Of a DNA stretch of 64,000 nt, positions 44,289-53,906 are shown one piece after another. Position 1 is the first letter of the stretch. Every line of letters begins with the position of its first letter. The notes under the pieces are model-generated. The model was not told the origin of the DNA and did no database searches. It was given only the letters and a program-made list of their open reading frames with translations. This DNA comes from Cyanodermella asteris (Eukaryota > Ascomycota > Lecanoromycetes > Ostropales > Stictidaceae): contig UYJD01000012.1 in NCBI GenBank assembly GCA_900618795.1, positions 274,855 to 338,854 of the forward strand. Reading direction: 5' to 3'. Position numbers and translations under genes: made by a program.

Positions 44289-45779
44289 CTAGGACGGCAC
44301 AGCGCTTGCCCTGTTGGGGCTTTGTGTGCTCTGAGGCCTCAGCTGATCGATTCTGAGAATCTGGCGTAGCCTATCTTCCAATTCGGCGTTCTGGTTGCCG
44401 CCTCCCAGGCTTTTGAGAGCATCCTGCGCACTGAAGCGTTTGTTGCTTGGAGGAGAGCCGTCGCGGTTAGGAAATTCGTAGCCATGGTGTCCGTAAGGTG
44501 AGTTGCGGTTGGCGAAGCGTAGTTGGGTCGGTGAGGCCAGAGGAGAGCCATTTCCAGCATGGTATTGAGGAAGGCTTCCCAGATGCGGTGGAGTGTGTTC
44601 TAGGCCACCAGGAGAGAGCTCACGGCGGAGATTCGAGTTCTGGTGAGGAGGACAGCCTGGGCGGCGGGCAGAAGGGCTAGGAGAAGCTTGGGTATATGGC
44701 GAGATGGGAGCCGGACGGGAAGACGATGCAAGTCCGTTACTAGAAGCTGGGGAGGCATAATGAGAAGTAGACTGCGATATGGGTGAGCTGTGCCATTGCT
44801 GGCTCGGAGGGGTATTGTAAGCTTCGTTCGGGGCCTGCTGGGGAGAGGAGAAGAGTGTGCGTTTCAAGTTGCCGTCATTGTGAGTGTGTTGAGCGAAGTA
44901 AGGATTGCCATAGGGGGATCCCAGCTGGCGTTGTGGAAGCTGACGCTGTGGAGTCGGAGAAGGGCTTTGCTGGACATTGGCTGTGCTGGCCTCGAGGGGA
45001 AACATTTGAGTATCGGTAAGAGTGCGACTGTGCTTGGGTCTATGAAGACTCTGGGCGTGGACGGGACTGACGGAGTTCTCGCGGGTGTTGGATTGCGGTG
45101 GACTCAGTGTCTGGCGATTCAATTGGGCCTTCTCGTCTCTATCAGCCTTCATGAGCAAGTTGAAGAGTGCAGGTCCGCTCGAAGAATGGTCCTGGGATGC
45201 GACACGTGCCGTACTTGGGCGCACTGACGGTGAGTCCAGAGTTCCGTCACTACCACTAGTACTGTTACCCTCCTCTTGTTGCATTCTGGCCGTAAAGCCG
45301 ACGTCTTTATCAGCCTGGGGAGCAGATTTGGAGAAGATCTTGGGAATTGGCAGAGCGGATGGCGCCGGAGAGGCATGGAATGTCGGCCCGGCGTATGCAT
45401 CCATGGCGATCTGAGGCTTACTAGGCGTCGTGTGGCTGCCATTGTGTCGCAACTTAGGTCCCGGGCTTTGCATGTCGTTGTTGTTGGTGTTGGCATTTTT
45501 CTTCTTGCGCATGCTCTTTTGTCCATGGTTCTGCTGTGTCTGATCTGAGGCGTTGCGGTTCTGCGCCCTGGGTGGGGTCACGGCGCCGTTTCCCTGGATC
45601 TCTTGCGTCAAAGCAGACGTGGTCTGCTGCTGATTCTTCTTCTTGTCATTCTGCCTAGGCTCGGAAGTGACGAGGCCCTCATCGTTCTGTGCCGAATCTT
45701 CCGTGTCGTTCGCATTTACGGTAGTCTTCTTTGGCCTTCGACGGCGTTGTTTGTCGGTGTCTTGAGGTTGAGCAGACAT
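44289..45779 (-). CDS. Edc1/PNRC-type decapping activator, intrinsically disordered
   Basis: An intronless gene of 496 residues, almost wholly low-complexity (Ser, Pro, Asn, Gln, His). It has one dense conserved block at about residues 124-150. This starts QIAMDAYAGPTF and continues SPAPSALPIPKIF, so it contains both a YAGxxF decapping-activation element and a downstream LPxP Dcp1-binding element. The same pairing is known from yeast Edc1 and animal PNRC1/2. A second conserved helix-like block follows near residue 205 (ALFNLLMKADRDEK), and a short one near the C-terminus (RFSAQDALKSLGG). In the known cases these motifs bind the EVH1 domain of Dcp1 and stimulate Dcp2. The start was placed at the Met of MSAQPQDT, since the upstream frame has only a non-ATG start. 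Function is inferred from the motif, not from whole-length similarity. Confidence 0.75.
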   Translation of the reverse strand: MSAQPQDTDKQRRRRPKKTTVNANDTEDSAQNDEGLVTSEPRQNDKKKNQQQTTSALTQEIQGNGAVTPPRAQNRNASDQTQQNHGQKSMRKKKNANTNNNDMQSPGPKLRHNGSHTTPSKPQIAMDAYAGPTFHASPAPSALPIPKIFSKSAPQADKDVGFTARMQQEEGNSTSGSDGTLDSPSVRPSTARVASQDHSSSGPALFNLLMKADRDEKAQLNRQTLSPPQSNTRENSVSPVHAQSLHRPKHSRTLTDTQMFPLEASTANVQQSPSPTPQRQLPQRQLGSPYGNPYFAQHTHNDGNLKRTLFSSPQQAPNEAYNTPPSQQWHSSPISQSTSHYASPASSNGLASSSRPAPISPYTQASPSPSARRPGCPPHQNSNLRRELSPGGLEHTPPHLGSLPQYHAGNGSPLASPTQLRFANRNSPYGHHGYEFPNRDGSPPSNKRFSAQDALKSLGGGNQNAELEDRLRQILRIDQLRPQSTQSPNRASAVPS

Positions 45780-46895
45780 TGTGTATGTGATTTCTTGAAG
45801 CAAAGGACGCACACGGCATCGAATGAGGTGAGGAAGACAGGAGACGCAGCCAAAGAAGCGGTAGACTTCCCGAATGGCTTTTGGGAAGTGCTGCGCGGGT
45901 TCAGTGAGAGGCGGTTCACTTGGGCAACGGCGAGTTGGGCGAGGGAGAATCGGCAGCTGCAAGGAGTGCGTGCGGTCGAGCTGTGTCGGCTAGCGATAGC
46001 GGAGTGACGCACAGGTTGATTCTGAGATGGCACACGGGCGGATGTAGATGGGAGAGATGGCGGATAGGTGAGTTGAGGGAGAAAGAAGAGGAAGGTCGTG
46101 ATGTTTGCGCGGTTGCGACAGGGTCGGGCTGGGCTGCTTTGGAGTCTGCCTGTGTCTCACCTGGCAAGCGCAAGCAAGGCTGGGCTGGGCAGTGACGACA
46201 AAGCCGATACTTAGTAGATAACAATAACTCGCACCGCCCTGGAATGAGCCAGATTATGTCGTGTCACGCGCCCACTGAAATATGGCTGTATTCAGTCGGC
46301 CAACCATGCTGAATAGCCACACATGTCTGGCAATACCAGTATATGAGTCTAATCTACCCGGTTCGCCGTTGAGACCGATCAACGCAGTGCTGCCCGATGC
46401 GTCTTTGACATGTCATTGTCCTGACCGACGACCTTTGCGAAGCACTTCGCCGATAGATGACTCACGGATATAAAATCTGCAACCATCATGCAAGCTTGCC
46501 AGCTCAACAATGCGTGAGCAGGTATTCCGCTACTTGTAGCCCTTATTATATGCGCGTGAAGCGTGTGGGCTGAATTGGGAGATGGCTTGGCGCGGGTCAC
46601 AAACCGCTCGTTCACTGCCTGGAGCCGCGTCCCACGTACTATCGGGAGCAACTTGAAGAAGCTCCATCCAGCACTGTTCAGCCTCCGCCATCACTCGTCC
46701 CGCCGCCTTTCTAGCTGCCTTGTTACCTCCTTCACCTGCACCTCACATCACACGCACAGTCCGTCTGCGTCGCCGTATAAATTCCACGCATAACACGAGC
46801 AGCTGTGGAAGCCGTCAGCTCTACTCCGCATCCCCTCCGCACCCGACTTTGATCCCACTCCAAGCATCACCACATACACACCTCACGTGCTCATC
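45780..46895. other. Divergent intergenic region between the Edc1-like gene and RBX1
   Basis: About 1.1 kb, serving both divergent promoters. No gene is supported. The RBX1 TATA box lies near its right end. Confidence 0.55.
46776..46783 (+). promoter_or_regulatory. TATA box (TATAAATT) of RBX1
   Basis: A consensus TATA element about 113-120 bp before the RBX1 start codon and just upstream of a pyrimidine-rich leader. Inferred from sequence and spacing. Confidence 0.5.
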
Positions 46896-47368
46896 ATGAC
46901 CGACGTCGACATGACCGGCGTGGACGACGCTTCTGCATCAAAGGGCAAGGCTCCCGCCAAGGGCGCGAGTTCCAGCGTCGTTGCTGGCGAAAAGAAGCGC
47001 TTCGAGGTCAAGAAGGTACATACAGACACTCACAACTCGTGAGACTGCTTTGCTAACGCACCTCTTAGTGGAACGCTGTTGCGCTCTGGGCTTGGGATAT
47101 AGTCGTCGACAACTGCGCCATCTGCAGAAATCACATCATGGATCTCTGCATCGAGTGTCAGGCCAATGCAGGCGCCGCTACAAATGAAGAGTGCACCGTT
47201 GCTTGGGGTATCTGCAATGTGAGTATTGCCCTTTTGGCGCCGCACGACTCGTTCGCTAACACACTCCAGCACGCCTTCCACTTTCACTGCATCTCCCGAT
47301 GGTTGAAGACACGCCAGGTCTGTCCCTTGGACAACAGAGATTGGGAGTTCCAGAAGTACGGTCGTTAA
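46896..47368 (+). CDS. RBX1: RING-box protein 1 (cullin-RING ligase subunit)
   Basis: Three exons (46896-47015, 47069-47218, 47270-47368), all phase 0, give 122 residues. The acidic/Ala-rich N-terminus (about 38 residues) is followed by the cullin-binding strand ([27 protein letters not shown]) split by intron 1. The RING-H2 domain has the expected ligands: CAIC, C-x2-C in LCIEC, the C-A-W-G-x-C block, [12 protein letters not shown] and [10 protein letters not shown]. Rbx1/Hrt1 docks on cullins and recruits the E2 in SCF and related ubiquitin ligases. It ends with the family-typical FQKYGR. Highly conserved; no anomalies. Confidence 0.97.
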
Positions 47369-47707
47369 ACTTCAGCATGGTGGCGACAAGGAGTCGGGCG
47401 AATGTGCTTTGCAGAGCTTCAGCCATACCGCAGCCCAGGAGAACCCAAATGACAGGCGTTAGGAGTTTATTTTACGATGTGACGATTACTCAAAGGGGCC
47501 CTATCAGCCTCATCACGGACCGCCACGCTTGTCCATGGCTACCACGAAGGGGATTCAATGCTCCGGGATTATACCAATCGAGCCGGAGCCACAAAGCTCA
47601 AATGACGAATGAATCGATTTGAAGTTGTGGAAATGGAAAATCTTGTGCAGTATCGCCGATAAGTGAATTCGTAACCGTTCCCATGACATGCCATGCCCTC
47701 GTCCCTC
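47369..47707. other. Convergent spacer between RBX1 and SPC1
   Basis: About 340 bp holding the two facing 3'UTRs. Nothing else seen. Confidence 0.6.
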
Positions 47708-48118
47708 CTATTGAACCTTCTTCCCGTCCACCTGTATCTGTACTCCTCCGGCACCGCCAGACTTTGCAGGTAGCCATCTTTCAGGGTTGCGATTCCAGAA
47801 TGGCCATGGTGGGACGACGACGACGAATGTGAGCAGCGTTCCAACAAGTCCTGTTGCCAGCGTAGCGTGGACGTTCTGCTGGACGAACCCAACGACGAAT
47901 GCGGCAATCTGCGACGGTCAGTGTCCGGATCCCACACGAAAGTGGTCACCCATACCCCTGAAAGAATCAAAAGAATTGTGCTGATAACCTCAACCTGATG
48001 CTGGCCCTTGAAGTCCTGGTGGCGATCATGTCAGCTCATACTTGACGAGACTCTTTGCTGCGCGACTCACAATCTGGCCCTCGAGAGCATCGCGGATAGG
48101 ATCGAGCAGCTCGTCCAT
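47708..48118 (-). CDS. SPC1: Signal peptidase complex subunit 1
   Basis: Three small exons (48118-48071, 48015-47956, 47908-47708), all phase 0, give 102 residues. The N-terminus MDELLDPIRDALEGQIDFKG is typical of SPC1 (microsomal 12-kDa subunit). Two membrane helices follow: VEVISTILLILSGIAAFVVG and ATLATGLVGTLLTFVVVVP. The conserved WPFWNRNPERWLP then leads to a short tail ending GKKVQ. Spc1 is a non-catalytic part of the ER signal peptidase that guards membrane segments from cleavage. The gene is easily missed because its exons are 48, 60 and 201 nt. Introns are 55 and 47 nt. It lies in the same window as the translocon gene SEC61, a functional neighbour. Confidence 0.93.
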
Positions 48119-48446
48119 GGCGATCGGTGTGTTTCTGATGGAATGAACGGCTTCGACAGCTCACATATAGACGAAAGTCCAGTCGCAGCGCGTGTCCGAT
48201 GTATGGCTTGCAATAGATGCCGACTGACTGCTCGAAATACGTGGGTGACACGCAGCACCGCCTGGCCAGCGTCGATCACGGCCGAAACTCCGGCGAAGCT
48301 CCTCGGCTCCCACCCGGAGACGGATCTGAAGCTGCGAAAGCTGGGGAAGCTCGCCTTGTTCCCTCGTATATACTCGACTTCGTCCTTTTATCCTCGTCTT
48401 TCTCCTTCTTGTCCACAGTCCCTCTGCTTTGAGCGTAATCGCAATC
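48119..48446. promoter_or_regulatory. Divergent promoter shared by SPC1 and HTD2
   Basis: About 330 bp between two divergent start codons. A TATATA element at 48367-48372 lies about 75 bp before HTD2. Shared regulation is possible but not shown. Confidence 0.4.
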
Positions 48447-49580
48447 ATGGCTTCATTCAGAAATTCCCCCTTGCGTCGTCTAGCTCAACCCATCTCGTCT
48501 CTGCATCGCCCAACACGACATTTCTCTATCGCGAGATGCTTACTATCCCAGGAGCTCAGCTTCCCTCTCACAGACGATGCATTTGAGAAGGTCAAGACTG
48601 AAATGAAGGCTCGCAAGCTGCCTTTGCTCTACGAATACCCAATCAGCACCCCGATTGCTCAATTCGAAACCTCACTCAGGGATTTCCTACCTGACATCTA
48701 CCCTCGGAGGGAACGGAGATTCGGCATTGCTGGCAAGCCACTTCCAACCGTCCCATTCTCGTACCATTTGATCTTCTTCCCTCCTCAGACTAGCTCTTCT
48801 GAGTTATTGCCTGATTCTACGGATCCTGCTCACTCGCCTGGCGACCCATTCGACCGACGCATGTGGGCTGGTGGCAGCATTGAGCGCTTCGGAGCAGCTG
48901 GGGCATTTGGACTTGACGCCGATCAAGTTGCAGATGTCTCTGAGAGGGATGTCTGCCTGGAGCACATCTCAGACGTCCAGCTCAAGGGTACCGGTGACTC
49001 TCAGAAGATCTTCGTGACACTGGAACGACGCATTGGCCCAGTAAGCGCAGGTGCGAGCTTTGAACCCGCGAAGGTCCGAAAAGCCATTCTCCAAGACAGC
49101 AATTGCACCGTCATTGAGAAGCGAAATCTGGTTTTCATGAACAACAGCAAGATGCCAAAGCTTGGATCCCAGCCCTCGAAACCGCCAAAGGTACTGAAAG
49201 CCACGCATCCGCCAGACTATAGCGTGGCCTTCGTGCCGACCACCGCACTTCTCTTCCGATTCAGTGCGTTGACATTCAACGCCCATCGCATTCACCTTGA
49301 GAGAGAATACTGCCGTGATGTTGAAGGTCATCGCAACTTGATCGTTCACGGGCCCCTGTCGTGCATGCTCATGTGCGAACTGCTGCGCAGCCATCTGGAG
49401 AAGAAAGGTGGCTCCGATGTCGTTAGCTCTCTCGAATACCGCAACTTGGCCCCGATCTACTGCGACGAAGAGATGCGAATCTGCCTGCGCGAGAAGGAAG
49501 GCGGTGACTACGAGGTCGGGGTGGAGAATGCTCAGGGCAGCATGTGCGTCAAGGGTACGGCTAAGATAAGTTCTCAGTAG
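48447..49580 (+). CDS. HTD2: Mitochondrial 3-hydroxyacyl-thioester dehydratase type 2 (HTD2-like)
   Basis: A single exon of 377 residues. The N-terminus is a basic, Ser/Arg-rich presequence (MASFRNSPLRRLAQPISSLH, RHFSIARCLL). The body has the fungal Htd2 pattern: PFSYHLIFFPPQT, RRMWAGGSIERFGA, a central non-catalytic half-domain, and then a hot-dog region with FRFSALTFNAHRIHLEREYCRDVEGHRNLIVHGP, which holds the hydratase-2/MaoC-type Asn-His. It would carry out the dehydration step of mitochondrial fatty-acid synthesis, which supplies lipoate precursors. A related function, mesaconyl-C4-CoA hydratase, is an alternative annotation for the same fold. The ATG at 48447 gives the presequence. Confidence 0.85.
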   Translation: MASFRNSPLRRLAQPISSLHRPTRHFSIARCLLSQELSFPLTDDAFEKVKTEMKARKLPLLYEYPISTPIAQFETSLRDFLPDIYPRRERRFGIAGKPLPTVPFSYHLIFFPPQTSSSELLPDSTDPAHSPGDPFDRRMWAGGSIERFGAAGAFGLDADQVADVSERDVCLEHISDVQLKGTGDSQKIFVTLERRIGPVSAGASFEPAKVRKAILQDSNCTVIEKRNLVFMNNSKMPKLGSQPSKPPKVLKATHPPDYSVAFVPTTALLFRFSALTFNAHRIHLEREYCRDVEGHRNLIVHGPLSCMLMCELLRSHLEKKGGSDVVSSLEYRNLAPIYCDEEMRICLREKEGGDYEVGVENAQGSMCVKGTAKISSQ

Positions 49581-50355
49581 TGTACTGCTCACGGGAAAAG
49601 AGCTTTGTACAAGATTGACGCGGACAGCGAAATAATGAGGTTCTTGGACAAGGTGTGCAACGTGGGCTGCTTTACCAAATGTGTCAACGAGGGCTGCGTG
49701 GTTGGCATATGATGAGCCGATAGTTCATCAGGGGGCGGTAGACGTACCTCTTGTCTACGTACAAGGAAAGGTCGAACATGCTACGACGAGAAAAGTGAGA
49801 CGCGGTATGAGACATAAAGGCTGCAAAGTCTCTTGTCGCGAGACAGATTTTGTGGGTGTAAGCCGTGCAGTGCGTCAGGATCAAGTATTTCACGATGAAC
49901 ATGATGGGCTCAGGAGCTCGAATATTGGATGGATTTACATCATAGGCACCTAGCTCTACAACTCCCGCATGGCTCATACCGTATCCACAATCAGGTTTCC
50001 GATAGTGGGGAACAACCTCAACTTTCTTCCACAAGAACCAGCCTTGGCAGCGATTTCGCTTTGAACAACAACCTCTCCTTCTCTGAGCCTTGTTTGAGAC
50101 CATGAGAAAAGTTTAATCTGTCACTTGAACTTCTGACCCGTACAACCTTGGCCTTTGCTTTATTGTGAGCCAACATCTGCCTGCTGGAAGCACACAAACA
50201 GCCCACTTGTCAGCAACAAATAGGCGACAGGAGCGCACATCAAAGAACGAAGCTTTTCATACCTCCAGTGCTTTTGTACTATATATGTTCAAGATTGCTC
50301 AATCTTCACCAAAGGCACTCTCGCGCTCTTCCCCAGACTTCTCCACTCAGCCAAA
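49581..50355. other. Intergenic region between HTD2 and PPX1
   Basis: About 775 bp with short frames only. It holds the HTD2 3'UTR and PPX1 promoter. Confidence 0.55.
50280..50286 (+). promoter_or_regulatory. TATA-like box (TATATAT) of PPX1
   Basis: About 70 bp before the PPX1 start codon. Inferred from sequence and spacing. Confidence 0.4.
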
Positions 50356-51669
50356 ATGTCTTTTTCGACATCAGAATCACGAATCCCCTCCCTCTCGTCC
50401 TTTCTCAAAACCGCAAAACAGACCCTCACCTCTTCGACATCAAACGACTCTGCCTCGCCTCTCACCCTCGTAATCGGCAACCAATCCGCCGACCTCGACT
50501 CCTTCACCTCGTCCGTCCTCTACGCCTACTTCCGCTCCCAAGACCCTTCCCCCTCCAAATTCACCCCCCTCTACATCCCACTCCTCAACATCCCCGCCTC
50601 GGACATTCCCATCCGCAACGAATTCCTCGCCCTCTTCAAGCACGCCAACATCGACCCTTCCTCCCTCCTCACGCTCGACGACCTGGGTCCCCCGGACACC
50701 CTCGACGAACGCCTCCCGCCCGCGAGCACGAACTTCGTCCTGACTGACCACAACAAGCTCGAGGGCGACCTCGGCGCCATCTACGCCGGCAGCGTCAGGG
50801 GCGTCATCGACCACCACGAAGACGAACACGCCGTCCCCGCCGCCACGGCGCCGGAACCGCGCATCGTCCGAGCCTGCGGCAGCTGCACGACGCTGGTGAC
50901 GCAGCACGTCGAGCCCGTCTGGGACCATCTGACCGCGGGCCCCGCTCCGTCCCTGGCCCCCGAGGAGAGCGCTCGCCTGGCGAAGCTGGCGCTCGCGAGC
51001 GTGCTGATCGATACCCGGAACCTGACCTCGCGGGACAAGACCACGGACGCGGACCGCGCCGTCGCGGCGTACCTCGTCGACAAGATCGAGTCCGCCGCCG
51101 GCGCGGGGGGCGCGTTCCCGGCCGCGGAGTTCTTTGCGGAGATCAAGGCGGCCAAGAACGACATCGGCGGCATCGATTCCCAGGGCGTGTTCCGCAAGGA
51201 CTACAAGGCGTGGACGGAGAACGGCGTCACGATCGGGACGAGCTCGGCCGTCAAGCGGCTGCACAAGCTTGCGAAGAAGGTCGCGAGGGAGTACGACGGG
51301 GAGGAGAACGGGGGTTCGGCTTTCGATGCGTGGGGCGCCGCGGCGGAGACGTTCATGAAGGGAAAGAAGGCGGATTTGTGGCTGGTGTTGACGAGCTTCA
51401 ATGACGAGGACGGCGTTCATCGGCGGGAGTTGGCGTTGCATTGGGGACGGGGGGACTTGGGGTGGGTTGCGGTCGAGTTTGAGGGGATGTTTGGGGACGA
51501 GCTGGAGTTGAGCAGGAGTGAGATTGCGGGCATGGCGAGTGGACAGGGTGAGGGTGGTGGGAGGAGGACCTGGTTGCAGAGGAACGGGGCCTGGAGTCGG
51601 AAACAGGTTGCGCCGGCCATCAGGAGGGTGATTAGGGAGAGGGCCCCGGACGTGAAGAGTAATGTTTGA
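50356..51669 (+). CDS. PPX1: Exopolyphosphatase, DHH/DHHA2 family
   Basis: A single exon of 437 residues. DHH phosphoesterase motifs are intact: GNQSADLDS near residue 40, LTDHN near 133, VIDHHEDE with Asp152-His-His, and LIDTRNLTS near 222. The DHHA2 domain in the C-terminal third ends with RRTWLQRNGAWSRKQVAPAIRRV, where the conserved RK pair binds the polyphosphate. Ppx1 removes terminal phosphates from inorganic polyphosphate. The gene is GC-rich, with C-ending codons in front and G-ending ones at the back, which leaves a long open frame on the opposite strand that I take as a shadow. It converges on CAF1. Confidence 0.93.
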   Translation: MSFSTSESRIPSLSSFLKTAKQTLTSSTSNDSASPLTLVIGNQSADLDSFTSSVLYAYFRSQDPSPSKFTPLYIPLLNIPASDIPIRNEFLALFKHANIDPSSLLTLDDLGPPDTLDERLPPASTNFVLTDHNKLEGDLGAIYAGSVRGVIDHHEDEHAVPAATAPEPRIVRACGSCTTLVTQHVEPVWDHLTAGPAPSLAPEESARLAKLALASVLIDTRNLTSRDKTTDADRAVAAYLVDKIESAAGAGGAFPAAEFFAEIKAAKNDIGGIDSQGVFRKDYKAWTENGVTIGTSSAVKRLHKLAKKVAREYDGEENGGSAFDAWGAAAETFMKGKKADLWLVLTSFNDEDGVHRRELALHWGRGDLGWVAVEFEGMFGDELELSRSEIAGMASGQGEGGGRRTWLQRNGAWSRKQVAPAIRRVIRERAPDVKSNV

Positions 51670-52448
51670 GGGTTGGCAGCGAACCGATTTGTGCTCTGGT
51701 GTATCATATAGACTGGTTTTACGAGACTCGTGCCCGTATACAAGCATCACGTTATGGCTTTAGACAAACACTCAATGTTTGAAAGAGCATGAAAACATGT
51801 GTGAAAGATGTGAAGAAGGCCTTCTCGCCCAGCCTGATTGATTCAGTTATTGTCAGTTGTGTCAACATCGCAGAATGGATGGTTCGACCACGGTACAATG
51901 CATCATAACGCATAGAATCGTGCCGGACGAATCATTCGCAGCACCAGCAACCATGCATTCCGCCAAGTCAAACAGTGCACACCCTCTCGACAATACGGCA
52001 GGCAGGCGATTCTCCCCACATGCACTAGCTCGAACCTTCAAGCAGTAAGAAGCTCCAAGAATCGAAAGTAGTTTCAAGCACCTTCCCACCGCATCCGTCC
52101 CATTGCACCCGAAAAAAAAGCAATGCATCGTAACCAGGCCGCCCGCCCTTATGTGGAAACTTGACCATTCGTGTATCGTCCGTCAAAGTCGACCCATCCC
52201 TTACTTTGCGCCGTTGTTACCATCCCCTACACCCTCTGCGTCAGAAGATCTTGATCGTACACTGGGCTTCGCTTCACTTCAACTCGCTCGAGGCCGTATT
52301 GGGCCTGCACGCGCTGCATCTCGACTTCGCGGAGCCCGCGAAAACGCGTCATCGCCTTTCCACGCTTCCTTCCCAGTGATGCAACTACGGGGATAGGCGA
52401 AGCACATACGAGGGACTCCGACTTCCGGGCTTCTCTTCCGAGCCCTTC
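51670..52448. other. Convergent spacer between PPX1 and CAF1/POP2
   Basis: About 780 bp with two facing 3'UTRs. Only short frames, no recognisable gene. Confidence 0.5.
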
Positions 52449-53906
52449 CTACCGACTCTGGATCGCAAAGTTTCCGAATCGCCCGCCCATGTTGCCACCA
52501 CCTGGTGTCATCGTGCCGTTGGCGGGACCTGGAGTGTGCGAACCCCCGCTTGTCGTTGTTTTCGGCGTGCTAGGACCATTGGCGCCATTAGCGCCACCGT
52601 TGGAGTCTCCAGCAGCGCCCCGACCTTCCTGGGTCGAGCCTGGAGCGATCGCCTTTTGTCCTGCTTGGTTGTAGCCGACTAGGCCCCAGACATGTCCCAG
52701 GAAGCGCTCGTCATCGATAGTGCCCCCAAAGATCTTCTTCTTCAACTCCCAGAAGGTCTTTCCGGTCACTAAGGAGTCCGATCCAGCGTTGTGGGCTTGT
52801 CCCTGTCGGCGGACATTGAGCTCCTCCGCTAGGTCTGAAAGGGCGTTTTTGGCACCAAGATTTTGCAGGATTTGGACGGCTCCCTGGGAAGGAGGTGAGC
52901 CGACGTTGTTGATCTGATTCGTTCTTTGGACCGTCTTGACCATATATTTGATGTCGTAGATAGCTGGGAAGAAGATTCTCAGGAGCTTGCGGTACTCAAT
53001 CTCTGTCTGTGGTAGTGGCTGCGGGAAGAGAAGTTTGATTATATATGCAAAGTCGTAACCAGCATGGAATGAGATCCACCTCACATCCTCTAACATTACC
53101 AATCCCGAGGACATCAGCGCGGCGCCAAATTCTTCCGGAGCAATCCCCATGTTTGAATGGTATTCCATGTTGAGTCCATGATTTTGCAGGAATTCGATCG
53201 AATCGGCGCTGTACATGTCGTTCTCCAGTGAAAATTTGAAGTTGAATTGCCAGGTTGTCGGACACTGTACAGGACTGTGCTGATAGGGCCCATGCTCAGG
53301 ATGTGGTGGTGGCACCTCTCCGTCTTCATCGAAAAGAGTGATCCCCAACTGAATGACTTTCAACAGGTCAACATTTGCTCTCAAGGTCTGGTAATGATAG
53401 TCTGGAGGTCCTTGGAAAGCGCCCATTGGTCTGATGACCACACCCGGAAACTCGGTGTCCATGCTGATGTAGGGGTATTTCTCGACCAATTCGCGTAGGT
53501 TCTGCATTTCTTGCCCCAAGTTGTTGGCCCACACGTCCCGTATCCTACTTTGTTTTTGTCCTTTTCCGGTAACTCCCGTCCTTCTCAGCGCCTCTCTATG
53601 GTGTTGTTGCGGTATTGTTGGATTCTGGAAGCCCATCTGTGCAGCATGACCTAATCCAGCTCCTCCGCCTCCGCCGAAAGTCGATCCATTAAAGGTTGCG
53701 CTCATGCCATTGACCGCCGGCTGAAAGCCGTTGAGAGATGTGCTGGTCGACGCAGGGGAAAAGCCGAGGTGAGAGCCGACCTGGCTGGGTGGAGGTAATC
53801 CGCCATTATGGCCATGCTGGTTGAATTGATGTGAGAAGTGTTGTGACTGATGTTGATGGAAAGCAGTATTCGGCATCTGAGGGCCGAAGCGCCCTCCTGC
53901 CGGCAT
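52449..53906 (-). CDS. POP2: CCR4-NOT deadenylase subunit CAF1/POP2
   Basis: A single exon of 485 residues. The first 115 residues are low-complexity (His/Gln/Asn/Gly/Ser-rich). The DEDD nuclease domain starts at RIRDVWANNLGQEMQNLRELV. All four acidic residues are present: Asp150 and Glu152 in ISMDTEFPGVV, Asp285 in FHAGYDFAY, and Asp377 in HNAGSDSLVTGKTFW. It should therefore be an active deadenylase, unlike yeast Pop2 whose site is degenerate. The C-terminal 90 residues are Gly/Ala/Thr/Pro-rich. CAF1 shortens poly(A) tails and can be brought to mRNAs by Puf proteins, one of which is encoded in this window. The start was placed at the first ATG in frame (MPAGGRFG). Confidence 0.95.
   Translation of the reverse strand: MPAGGRFGPQMPNTAFHQHQSQHFSHQFNQHGHNGGLPPPSQVGSHLGFSPASTSTSLNGFQPAVNGMSATFNGSTFGGGGGAGLGHAAQMGFQNPTIPQQHHREALRRTGVTGKGQKQSRIRDVWANNLGQEMQNLRELVEKYPYISMDTEFPGVVIRPMGAFQGPPDYHYQTLRANVDLLKVIQLGITLFDEDGEVPPPHPEHGPYQHSPVQCPTTWQFNFKFSLENDMYSADSIEFLQNHGLNMEYHSNMGIAPEEFGAALMSSGLVMLEDVRWISFHAGYDFAYIIKLLFPQPLPQTEIEYRKLLRIFFPAIYDIKYMVKTVQRTNQINNVGSPPSQGAVQILQNLGAKNALSDLAEELNVRRQGQAHNAGSDSLVTGKTFWELKKKIFGGTIDDERFLGHVWGLVGYNQAGQKAIAPGSTQEGRGAAGDSNGGANGANGPSTPKTTTSGGSHTPGPANGTMTPGGGNMGGRFGNFAIQSR

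Noticed and set aside
42098-46000. Possible secondary-metabolite cluster around the acyltransferase
   Set aside because: The neighbours are housekeeping or RNA-decay genes; there is no polyketide synthase, peptide synthetase, terpene synthase, oxidoreductase set or transporter.
50440-51750. A 436-codon open frame antisense to PPX1
   Set aside because: It mirrors the C-to-G biased codon use of PPX1 and has a low-complexity Arg/Gly/Val-rich product with no domain. PPX1 has intact catalytic motifs, so the antisense frame is a shadow.
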